5,288 nucleotides of DNA from an uncultured Ruminococcus sp. (GTDB lineage: Bacteria; Bacillota; Clostridia; Oscillospirales; Acutalibacteraceae). The DNA lies in NCBI GenBank assembly GCA_902773165.1, contig CACYDO010000263.1, forward strand, positions 1-5,288, given 5' to 3'. The position numbers were made by a program, and so were the translations under genes. Positions 1 to 5,288 of this stretch are shown here, one piece after another (position 1 is the first letter of the stretch; each line of letters begins with the position of its first letter). The notes under the pieces were generated by a model. That model ran no database searches, had not been told where the DNA came from, and worked only from the letters and a program-made list of their open reading frames with translations.

Positions 1-674
1 GAGCTTATCATATTCGGGATACTCTGAGAGATCATCTGCCTCAGAGTATCGGTATCGTTCGTATAATAGCTCATGATATCGCCGTGTGTATGCGTATCAA
101 AATACCTGATAGGCAGCGTCTGCATATGCTCAAACATATCGTCGCGAACCTTTTTAAGAACGCCCTGAGAAATGACTATCATTATTCTGTTGTAAGCGTA
201 GCCTGCAAGAACGCCGAAAAGGTACAGCGCGCCCATGAAGATAATTGCTCTGAGAAGAGGCGCAAAATCCGGGTGCTCCTGACTGACTAAAGGCATTATG
301 TAGGAATCTATCAGCACTTTAAGAAACATGGAGCCTGCAACGTTTACAATTGAGCTGAGCACAATGCAGATAACCACGCAGACAAATCTGCCCTTGTAGT
401 TGGCAAAGATGTATGACAGCAGTCTTTTGATAGTAGCCTTATCGACCTTAGGCATAGGCGGCGGCGCTGCGCCCTTCTTTTTATCCTTACCCTTTTCGCT
501 GCTGCTGACTTTGCCTGTTTGCTGTTTTTTTTCTTTAGCCTTTGCAGGGGATGCGCTTTGTTTTGAAGACTGCTCCTTAGCCGGTTTCTGCTTTCCGGAA
601 GGGGTCTGCTCTTTTTCCGCAGAAGCTTTCTTCGGCTTTTCGGCAGTCTTTGCTGAGCTTTTCTTCTTACTCAT
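1..674 (-). CDS. ABC exporter half-transporter (permease-ATPase), second subunit, C-terminal part cut off by window edge
   Basis: The frame is open from ATG at 674 to the left edge, giving 224 complete residues. Residues 1-75 are a low-complexity, hydrophilic tail with 22 Lys and 7 acidic residues up to residue 67, then a Pro-rich stretch (GAAPPPMPK). The membrane domain follows: TM1 at about 95-118, TM2 at about 143-165, and then the typical intracellular-loop block of type IV ABC exporters (MFEHMQTLPIRYFDTHTHGD at about 180-199, then a TNDTDTLRQ segment). The nucleotide-binding domain would lie beyond the window. The start is supported by AAGGGGG at 684-690, nine bases upstream; the internal Met74 has no such site. 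The ATG overlaps the end of the upstream ABC gene (ATGAGTAA), so translation is probably coupled. I infer that it pairs with that gene product as the BmrD-like subunit carrying the catalytically competent ATP site. This cannot be checked here because the ATPase domain is missing. Substrate unknown. Confidence 0.94.
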   Translation of the reverse strand, partial: MSKKKSSAKTAEKPKKASAEKEQTPSGKQKPAKEQSSKQSASPAKAKEKKQQTGKVSSSEKGKDKKKGAAPPPMPKVDKATIKRLLSYIFANYKGRFVCVVICIVLSSIVNVAGSMFLKVLIDSYIMPLVSQEHPDFAPLLRAIIFMGALYLFGVLAGYAYNRIMIVISQGVLKKVRDDMFEHMQTLPIRYFDTHTHGDIMSYYTNDTDTLRQMISQSIPNMIS

Positions 675-2415
675 TTTCGCTGTCCCCCTTCACCTGAGAA
701 TAATAAACCTCACTGTAGATCTTATTTGATTTAAGAAGCTCCTCGTGAGTACCGACAGCGTTGACCTTGCCGCCGTCCATGACGATGATCTTATCGGCGT
801 TTTCAACCGAGGAAATACGCTGCGCGATAATAAACTTAGTCGTATCGGGTATTTCTTCGGCGAATGCCTTTCTGATCTGGGAATCCGTCTTTGTATCGAC
901 AGCGCTTGTGGAATCGTCAAGAATAAGAATTTTCGGCTTTTTCAGCAATGCACGGGCAATACAAAGGCGCTGCTTCTGACCGCCTGAAACATTAGTACCG
1001 CCCTGCTCGATATATGTATCGTATTTATCGGGAAAATTCTCGATAAATGAGTCAGCCTGCGCAAGCTTACATACTCTTACTATATCCTCGTCAGTCGCAT
1101 TTGCATCGCCCCAGCGCAGATTTTCCTTTATCGTTCCGGAAAACAGGACATTCTTTTGCAGAACCATAGCGACCTCGTTGCGGAGCGTTTCGAGATCGTA
1201 ATCACGAACGTCCACGCCGCCCACAAGCACTCTGCCCTTTGTGGCGTCGTAAAGTCTGGGAATAAGCTGAACTATCGTCGATTTGCTTGAACCTGTTCCG
1301 CCGATGATACCTACAGTCTCGCCTGAATTTATGGTAATATCAACATCGGAAAGACAGTATTTGTCGCTGCCGTTATAGCTGAACGAAACGTCTTCAAATT
1401 TAACACTGCCGTCCTTTATCTTCATAACGGGATTTTCACCGTTTGTAAGATCAGGCTCTTCGTCAAGCACCTCGGCAATTCTCTCAATGGACGAACGTGA
1501 AATAACGATCATCATAAATATCATTGAAAGCATCATCAGATTCATCATCATCTGCATGAGGTATGTAAACATGCTTGTAAACTGACCTGTAGTCATTCCG
1601 AGAGCAGGATCATTATGAGAAGCTACGATAAATTTCGCTGATATCCACGACATAAGAAGCATAGACGTATAAATTACGAGCTGCATAAGCGGCATATTCA
1701 TGATAACGAGCTTTTCGGCTTTAAGAAAAAGATCGTACATGCTGCCGGAGATATCCTTGAATTTCTTATCCTCGTGGTCCTCGCGGACAAACGCTTTAAC
1801 AACGCGGATCCCGTGAAGATTTTCTCCTACGATATTATTCAGATGGTCGTATGTTTTAAACACCTTTCTGAATATCGGGTGAGCATTTGAGAAAATAAGC
1901 AGAAAGCCGATTGTAAGAACCGGAATCATTCCCAGAAATACAAGAGCGATCTTTGCATTAATGCGAAAAGCCATCGTCATACTGAAAATGATCATCGCAG
2001 GACTTCGAAACGCCGTTCGCACGATCATCATATAAGCGTTCTGAACGTTTGAAACGTCTGTTGTCATACGCGTTACGAGGCTTGACGTTGAAAATTTGTC
2101 AATATTTGAGAACGAAAATTTCTGCACGCTGTAATACATATCGCGGCGCAGATTTTTCGCAAAGCCTGCCGCGGCTTTAGCAGCATACTTTCCTGCCAGC
2201 GCTCCCAGAGAAAGCGAAGCAAGGCAAAGAACGATGATAAGAGCGCCTGTTTGCAAAATATACGTCATATTGCTCTTTGTAATACCAAAGTCGATCAGAT
2301 TTGCCATAAGGATAGGCACGATGACTTCGATAATAACCTCGCCGACTACGAGCGACGGAGCCAAGAACGAGGCAGTCTTGTACTCTCTGACAGAGCCAAG
2401 AAGCTTTTTTATCAT
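667..2415 (-). CDS. ABC exporter half-transporter (permease-ATPase), BmrC-like subunit with degenerate ATP site
   Basis: This is a complete 582-residue half-transporter, the usual length for the family, with an N-terminal six-helix membrane domain (about 1-310) and a C-terminal ATPase domain (about 335-582). Numbering from the ATG at 2415, the ATPase motifs are: A-loop Tyr347 (SFSY); Walker A GGTGSSKST at 372-380 with Lys378; Q-loop Gln420; signature VSGGQ at 476-480; Walker B ILDD with Asp500; D-loop SAVD at 504-507; switch position Gln532 (IIAQR). The catalytic Glu is Asp501, the switch His is Gln, and the Gly before the Walker A Lys is Ser377. In heterodimeric exporters such as BmrCD and TM287/288, the Asp and Gln changes mark the subunit forming the non-hydrolysing site, so this protein should need the partner encoded just downstream. 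A GTG at 2424 would add three residues, but it lies inside the Shine-Dalgarno sequence, so I prefer the ATG. It follows the HAD gene by 45 bases. Drug or peptide export is likely; substrate not determinable. Confidence 0.96.
   Translation of the reverse strand: MIKKLLGSVREYKTASFLAPSLVVGEVIIEVIVPILMANLIDFGITKSNMTYILQTGALIIVLCLASLSLGALAGKYAAKAAAGFAKNLRRDMYYSVQKFSFSNIDKFSTSSLVTRMTTDVSNVQNAYMMIVRTAFRSPAMIIFSMTMAFRINAKIALVFLGMIPVLTIGFLLIFSNAHPIFRKVFKTYDHLNNIVGENLHGIRVVKAFVREDHEDKKFKDISGSMYDLFLKAEKLVIMNMPLMQLVIYTSMLLMSWISAKFIVASHNDPALGMTTGQFTSMFTYLMQMMMNLMMLSMIFMMIVISRSSIERIAEVLDEEPDLTNGENPVMKIKDGSVKFEDVSFSYNGSDKYCLSDVDITINSGETVGIIGGTGSSKSTIVQLIPRLYDATKGRVLVGGVDVRDYDLETLRNEVAMVLQKNVLFSGTIKENLRWGDANATDEDIVRVCKLAQADSFIENFPDKYDTYIEQGGTNVSGGQKQRLCIARALLKKPKILILDDSTSAVDTKTDSQIRKAFAEEIPDTTKFIIAQRISSVENADKIIVMDGGKVNAVGTHEELLKSNKIYSEVYYSQVKGDSENE
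684..690 (-). promoter_or_regulatory. Ribosome binding site for the second ABC subunit, inside the upstream gene
   Basis: The minus strand reads AAGGGGG, a 6 of 7 match to AAGGAGG, nine bases before the ATG at 674. It lies within the last codons of the upstream ABC gene. This supports the 674 start, keeping the Lys-rich tail in the protein, and fits coupled translation of the two subunits. Confidence 0.65.
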
Positions 2416-2419
2416 GTAT

Positions 2420-2428
2420 ATCACTTCC
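2420..2428 (-). promoter_or_regulatory. Ribosome binding site that decides the ABC gene start
   Basis: The minus strand reads GGAAGTGAT, an 8 of 9 match to the extended anti-16S complement GGAGGTGAT, ending four bases before ATG 2415; its GGAAG core is eight bases from the ATG. The alternative GTG start at 2422-2424 is made of bases within this site, so it is unlikely to be used. Confidence 0.75.
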
Positions 2429-2460
2429 GTTTAAAAAAATAAAAATACTTCAAACACCGA

Positions 2461-3408
2461 TCACACGGCAGGCGGCGTGTCAAACGCAGCAGAGGGCAGG
2501 TGTACGGGAGCGCTCTGACCTATATTCTCCATCAGCATATCCTTTTGCTCGCGAAGGATCCTGTCGGCGTAATCGCGCACCTTTTTTGTAAGCCACATAT
2601 ACGCGGTCGTATTTTCGCGGTAATCGGCTTCGGCAAACATCTGAACTCTGCCGTCGCGGCGCATACCCTCGACCTGACTGAACGCGTTGACATCTCCGTG
2701 AGGATATACGGCAAAGGTAGAACCGCCGTTCCGGTTGACCAGAGAAAACGCCGGAATATCGCTCGGACCGTCGGCAACGTAGATCATATTTTTAAATCGG
2801 ATCCGCCTCAAGTCCTCGGGAATTTTAGTATTTACGTCGATCTTGGGTCTGATACCAACACCCTTATTTATCTCGAAGAGCGCCTTTGTTTTTGTGGTAT
2901 TGTCGATAGTATAGGCGATTTCGCTGATAACGCTTTCGCCGTTTGAGCCGACATTCTCGTCGATCAGCTCACAGCCGTAGCAGCGGCGCACCAGAGCGTT
3001 GAATTCCGAACCTTCAATGATTTTTTTAAAGCCTGTGCTTACGATAAAATGCTCAACGTGTATATCGTTTTCACTGTAACGCGGATCTGCGTCCACAATA
3101 TTTTTCAGAGTGGAGAAGATCTCTACTGCGCCTGGGTAAAATTTCAGTTCCTTACCGAACTCTTTGAGTCTTTCGTTATTAAGCCCGGGGAAACGCCCTT
3201 CCTTAGCCAAGCAGATAAAGCGATTTAAATAATATGTATCGCGGTTGACCATTATTCCCTGCTGAGCACTCAGGTGATCGGCGATTTCACGAGTTTCAGC
3301 CCAGAATGTATTCGCGTCAAGACCATACTCTTCAAAGATCGGGTCTTCCATATAGCCGTCAACGAGAGTTTTATCAAAATCCCACACGACAGCGATGATA
3401 GATGACAT
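2461..3408 (-). CDS. HAD-superfamily hydrolase (probable phosphatase)
   Basis: The product is a 315-residue cytoplasmic protein with no signal peptide or membrane segment. Haloacid dehalogenase-family motifs appear in order: motif I DFDKT (nucleophile Asp10, acid/base Asp12, Thr14); motif II at about 122-126 (IVSTG, Ser124 or Thr125); a probable motif III Lys at 173 or 175 (TTKTKALFEI); and motif IV VADGPSD (Asp213 and Asp217, Mg2+ ligands). The long insert between motifs I and II (about 15-120) would form the cap that sets substrate choice. The layout resembles phosphoserine-phosphatase-like HAD proteins, but no substrate can be assigned. The C-terminal tail (about 297-315) is Pro/Ala-rich and probably flexible. 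The ATG has GGAGG eight bases upstream and a strong promoter about 33 bases upstream. The gene is first in a probable operon with the two ABC exporter genes; whether its activity relates to export is unknown. Confidence 0.92.
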   Translation of the reverse strand: MSSIIAVVWDFDKTLVDGYMEDPIFEEYGLDANTFWAETREIADHLSAQQGIMVNRDTYYLNRFICLAKEGRFPGLNNERLKEFGKELKFYPGAVEIFSTLKNIVDADPRYSENDIHVEHFIVSTGFKKIIEGSEFNALVRRCYGCELIDENVGSNGESVISEIAYTIDNTTKTKALFEINKGVGIRPKIDVNTKIPEDLRRIRFKNMIYVADGPSDIPAFSLVNRNGGSTFAVYPHGDVNAFSQVEGMRRDGRVQMFAEADYRENTTAYMWLTKKVRDYADRILREQKDMLMENIGQSAPVHLPSAAFDTPPAV

Positions 3409-3416
3409 AAGCTTCG

Positions 3417-3421
3417 CCTCC
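3417..3421 (-). promoter_or_regulatory. Ribosome binding site of the HAD hydrolase gene
   Basis: A perfect GGAGG on the minus strand sits eight bases before the ATG at 3408, which fixes the start. Translation from this ATG begins right before the beta strand that leads into the DFDKT motif, as expected for a HAD N-terminus. Confidence 0.85.
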
Positions 3422-3437
3422 GTTCAAGTCTTTTCTT

Positions 3438-3451
3438 TCTATTATAATAGA
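3438..3451. repeat. 14-base perfect palindrome over the -10 element (possible operator)
   Basis: TCTATTATAATAGA is self-complementary over all 14 bases and contains the -10 hexamer. A dimeric repressor bound here would block the promoter. TATAAT also reads on the plus strand, but no -35 lies at the right distance there, so a divergent promoter is not supported. An AT-rich palindrome of this size can also arise by chance around a -10 box. Confidence 0.3.
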
Positions 3452-3469
3452 CAATTACCGTCAAGTCAA
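3441..3469 (-). promoter_or_regulatory. Sigma-A type promoter of the HAD-ABC-ABC operon
   Basis: On the minus strand, TTGACT (3464-3469, 5 of 6 to consensus) is separated by exactly 17 bases from TATAAT (3441-3446, perfect). The predicted transcription start is near 3433-3435, giving a leader of about 25 bases with the GGAGG site just before the HAD start. There is no room for a riboswitch in so short a leader. No other promoter of this quality lies before either ABC gene, so it probably drives all three. Confidence 0.8.
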
Positions 3470-3498
3470 TTGCTAATTTTTATTATGTTGGCGAACAC

Positions 3499-3606
3499 CT
3501 ACGTGCTTTTGCGGCCAAGCCGCGCCAGGCTGTTCCGCTGCGGTTCTTGATCGACGACGCTTATTGCCGCGATTGCTGCTTTTTCAGTGCGTATATTCTC
3601 ACCCAT
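3499..3606 (-). CDS. Possible 35-residue small protein of unknown function (or part of a repeat or gene remnant)
   Basis: ATG at 3606 to TAG at 3499 encodes 35 residues beginning MGENIRTEKAAIAAIS and ending ARLGRKST, a hydrophilic basic peptide with no signal or membrane segment. GGAG at 3614-3617 lies seven bases before the ATG. The same frame stays open upstream to a TAG at 3721-3723, giving 38 further codons (including EEILRKCPWSIC) but no convincing start among them. The ORF sits between the terminator at 3655-3698 and the HAD promoter and has no clear promoter of its own. A hairpin pairing 3632-3637 with 3610-3615 (six pairs, one G-U) would cover part of the GGAG. It could be a real small gene, the remnant of a longer gene, or translation of a non-coding dispersed repeat. 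I do not recognise a family. Confidence 0.25.
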   Translation of the reverse strand: MGENIRTEKAAIAAISVVDQEPQRNSLARLGRKST

Positions 3607-3654
3607 GCAAATACTCCAAGGGCACTTTCTCAGTATCTCCTCGCTGCTGAAATC

Positions 3655-3698
3655 AAAAAAATCAGCCCCCAATCCGCTGAAATAAGAAGAAAGGGGGC
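3655..3698 (-). terminator. Rho-independent terminator, minus strand
   Basis: On the minus strand, GCCCCC (3693-3698) pairs with GGGGGC (3665-3670) across a 22-base loop. This is followed by TGA and then seven T (3655-3661). The loop is longer than usual, but the six G-C pairs and the T-run are clear. The plus strand has no T-run after the stem, so the signal points leftward. It would end transcripts from htpG about 200 bases after the stop codon, or any small RNA started in the gap, and so separate htpG from the HAD operon. Confidence 0.6.
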
Positions 3699-3898
3699 AT
3701 ATTATTACTGTGGCAGCTAACTAATACTAGATTTCAATAAACACTTTAAATCTTTTCGGTCTGACTTCAGCAATACTGCGTGTTAGTGTAAAATATTAGC
3801 GGGCAACCCGGCATAGCATCGTGCAGCATATTACGATAATCGTTAAATCAGATTATTAGTAAATTTGCCGCATTAATTATATACAGAAACGGTTTCTA

Positions 3899-5288
3899 TC
3901 AAACCATAAGGCTGCTGACAAGATCAGCATATTCAGAAGGATTCTCAACCTGAAGACCTGCTATGATAACAGCCTGATCGTAAAGCACCTTTGCGTATTT
4001 TTCGGCTTTTTCACGGTCTGCCGTAATATTAGCGATAAGAGCCGAAACAGCCGGGTGAGAAGCATTAAGCTCGAGAACTCTGTCTGCCTTGATATGAGCC
4101 TCCGGCTGTGCGGCTGCCATGTACTTCTCCATTTCAAACGATACCTCGCCCTTTGCTGTCAGACAAACGGGGTGACTCTTGAGCTTTTTGGAGAATACAA
4201 CATCGCTGACTTTGATTCCGAGAACGTCCTTAATGAATTTAAGCGCTTCGTCATCGCCCTTGTCGGTGCTGTTTTCCTTCTCTTCCTCGGCAACGTCTTC
4301 GTTGACGATATTCTTAAACGCCTTGCCGCTGTAATCGTTAAGACCCTTGATAGCAAATTCATCAATATCCTCACCGCAGCAAAGAACCTCTATTCCCTTA
4401 TCACGGAAGAACTCCATCTGCGGCAGCATGTCGATAGCTTCTACGCTTTCACCTGTTGCAAAATAGATATCCTCCTGGTCGTCGTTCATTCTCTCTACGT
4501 ACTCCTTCAGAGTAACGAGCTTCTTTTCTGTTGAGGAATAGAAAAGAACGAGATCCTTTACAGAATCCTTATGTGCGCCATAATCTGCAACAAGACCGTA
4601 TTTAAGCTGCTTGCCGAAATTCTTGTAGAATTTCTCGTAAGCTTCTCTGTCATCTTTGAGCCACGAGAGAAGCTCATTTTTAATCTTCTTTTCAAGCGTA
4701 TTCGCGATAGTTTTGAGCTGACGGTCATGCTGGAGCATTTCTCTCGAAATATTCAGAGAAAGATCCTGCGAATCTACAACGCCCTTGATGAATGCGAACT
4801 GCTCCGGAACGAGGTCTGAACAATTATCCATAATAAGAACGCCGCTGCTGTACAGCTGGAGACCCTTCTTGTACTCCTTCGTGAAGTAGTTGTAAGGAAC
4901 TCTTCCGGGAACGAAGAGAAGCGACTTATACGTAACTACTCCCTCTACAGAGTTTGCAAAAACTCTTGCCGGGTCATCAAAATCGAGGAACTTCTGCTTG
5001 TAGAATTCGTTGTACTCCTCCTCTGTTACGTCCTTTTTATTCCTCTGCCAGATCGGAACCATGGAGTTGAGCGTTTCAAGCTCGGAAACCATATCATACT
5101 CAGGATTTTCAAGATCTGAGCCTTCGCGCATTTTGCGGTGCTCCGTTTCCATCATGATCGGGTAACGAATATAATCGGAATACTTGGAAACAAGCGCGGA
5201 AATCTTGTATTTTTCAAGAAACTCGCTGTACTTCTCCTGCTCTGTATCCTCTTTTACCTTAATGATAACCTTAGTGCCGACGGAATCC
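3899..5288 (-). CDS. htpG: Molecular chaperone HtpG (bacterial Hsp90), N-terminal part beyond the window edge
   Basis: The frame is open from the right edge (first full codon at 5285-5287) to TGA at 3899, giving 462 residues. The family is usually about 620-650 long, so the N-terminal GHKL ATPase domain (roughly 170-190 residues) is off the window. The Met at 5155 is internal: the preceding 44 in-frame codons read as HtpG, including GTKVIIKVKEDTEQEKYSEF and KYSDYIRYPI. The middle domain shows FVPGRVPYN and LNISREMLQ, whose Arg (visible residue 182) is the conserved arginine that contacts ATP gamma-phosphate in Hsp90s. A short acidic linker (about 329-348) leads to the C-terminal dimerisation domain with LELNASHPAV (405-414). 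HtpG is a cytosolic ATP-dependent dimeric chaperone that remodels client proteins. There is no frameshift or missing key residue in the visible part. It appears to be a separate transcription unit from the genes to the left; its promoter is not visible. Confidence 0.97.
   Translation of the reverse strand, partial: DSVGTKVIIKVKEDTEQEKYSEFLEKYKISALVSKYSDYIRYPIMMETEHRKMREGSDLENPEYDMVSELETLNSMVPIWQRNKKDVTEEEYNEFYKQKFLDFDDPARVFANSVEGVVTYKSLLFVPGRVPYNYFTKEYKKGLQLYSSGVLIMDNCSDLVPEQFAFIKGVVDSQDLSLNISREMLQHDRQLKTIANTLEKKIKNELLSWLKDDREAYEKFYKNFGKQLKYGLVADYGAHKDSVKDLVLFYSSTEKKLVTLKEYVERMNDDQEDIYFATGESVEAIDMLPQMEFFRDKGIEVLCCGEDIDEFAIKGLNDYSGKAFKNIVNEDVAEEEKENSTDKGDDEALKFIKDVLGIKVSDVVFSKKLKSHPVCLTAKGEVSFEMEKYMAAAQPEAHIKADRVLELNASHPAVSALIANITADREKAEKYAKVLYDQAVIIAGLQVENPSEYADLVSSLMV

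Larger units (their letters stand above)
3470..3898. other. Intergenic region between htpG and the HAD operon
   Basis: No conserved protein family is recognisable here. Right part (about 3700-3898): AT-rich, with only a small hairpin at 3800-3810 (minus CGGG-TTG-CCCG followed by TAATATTTT, a poor terminator). It also has a poorly spaced minus-strand promoter look-alike over the htpG stop (TTGATA 3897-3902, 15 bases, TATAAT 3876-3881). Middle: the terminator at 3655-3698. Left part (about 3485-3650): clearly more GC-rich, with a GCGGC-CAA-GCCGC hairpin whose stem has five pairs, and a minus-strand frame open from 3720 to 3499. I see no tRNA, rRNA, CRISPR, or insertion sequence ends. Confidence 0.6.

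Noticed and set aside
84..290. 68-codon plus-strand ORF
   Set aside because: It is antisense to the well-supported membrane domain of the second ABC subunit and shows no family resemblance.
400..729. 109-codon plus-strand ORF with hydrophobic translation
   Set aside because: It is antisense to the start of the second ABC subunit; its hydrophobic character is the complement of Lys-rich codons, and it has no ribosome site.
2416..2475. Terminator between the HAD and ABC genes
   Set aside because: The only stem (ACACG/CGTGT around the HAD stop) has five pairs and an 8-base loop, and the T-rich tract begins about 15 bases later, too far for a standard terminator.
2500..2946. 148-codon plus-strand ORF
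   Set aside because: It is antisense to the HAD gene, whose catalytic motifs are intact on the minus strand; no Shine-Dalgarno and no recognisable domain.
3443..3448. Plus-strand -10 (divergent promoter)
   Set aside because: TATAAT reads on the plus strand because of the palindrome, but no -35-like hexamer lies 16-18 bases upstream, and no plus-strand gene follows.
3521..3536. GCGGC-CAA-GCCGC hairpin as a terminator
   Set aside because: Neither strand has a T-run after the stem; the minus strand is followed by AAAA.
3485..3550. 21-residue plus-strand ORF (MLANTYVLLRPSR...)
   Set aside because: No ribosome site or plus-strand promoter; it overlaps the minus-strand frame, though it may be part of the same possible repeat.
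3605..3685. 26-residue plus-strand ORF (MQILQGHFLSIS...)
   Set aside because: No Shine-Dalgarno before the ATG and it overlaps the terminator stem; probably chance.
4055..4534. 159-codon plus-strand ORF
   Set aside because: It is antisense to conserved htpG sequence, a shadow produced by biased codon use.
3899..5155. htpG starting at the Met at 5155
   Set aside because: The frame continues upstream to the window edge with HtpG-like sequence, so that Met is internal.

Overview
The window looks like a chromosomal segment from a gut-type Clostridia, most likely a Ruminococcaceae/Oscillospiraceae relative. I infer this from the Firmicutes-style Shine-Dalgarno sites, the moderate GC content, and the style of the HtpG and heterodimeric ABC exporter proteins; no marker fixes the genus. 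All recognisable genes lie on the minus strand, so transcription runs from the right edge to the left.

From right to left: (1) 3899-5288 holds the C-terminal two thirds of HtpG, the bacterial Hsp90 chaperone; its N-terminal ATPase domain lies beyond the right edge. (2) 3470-3898 is a roughly 430-base intergenic region with a GC-clamped hairpin and T-run (a minus-strand terminator) at 3655-3698. It also has an uninterrupted minus-strand reading frame (3499-3720) that runs straight through that hairpin and contains a 35-codon ORF with a plausible ribosome binding site. (3) A near-consensus sigma-A promoter (TTGACT, 17 bases, TATAAT) at 3441-3469 precedes a HAD-superfamily hydrolase gene (2461-3408). 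(4) After a 45-base gap comes a complete ABC exporter half-transporter (667-2415), and it overlaps by 8 bases a second half-transporter (1-674) whose C-terminal part is cut off by the left edge.

The HAD gene and the two ABC genes are probably one operon driven by the promoter at 3441-3469. The two ABC proteins are expected to form a heterodimeric exporter like BmrC/BmrD of Bacillus subtilis. The complete subunit carries the substitutions that mark the degenerate ATP site: Asp for the catalytic Glu after Walker B, Gln for the switch His, and Ser for the last Walker A Gly. The partner has an unusually long Lys-rich N-terminal tail. The exported substrate and the HAD substrate cannot be told from the sequence.

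I see no convincing new multi-gene system. The most unexplained part is the intergenic stretch at about 3480-3720, which may be a dispersed repeat, a small-protein gene or a gene remnant.
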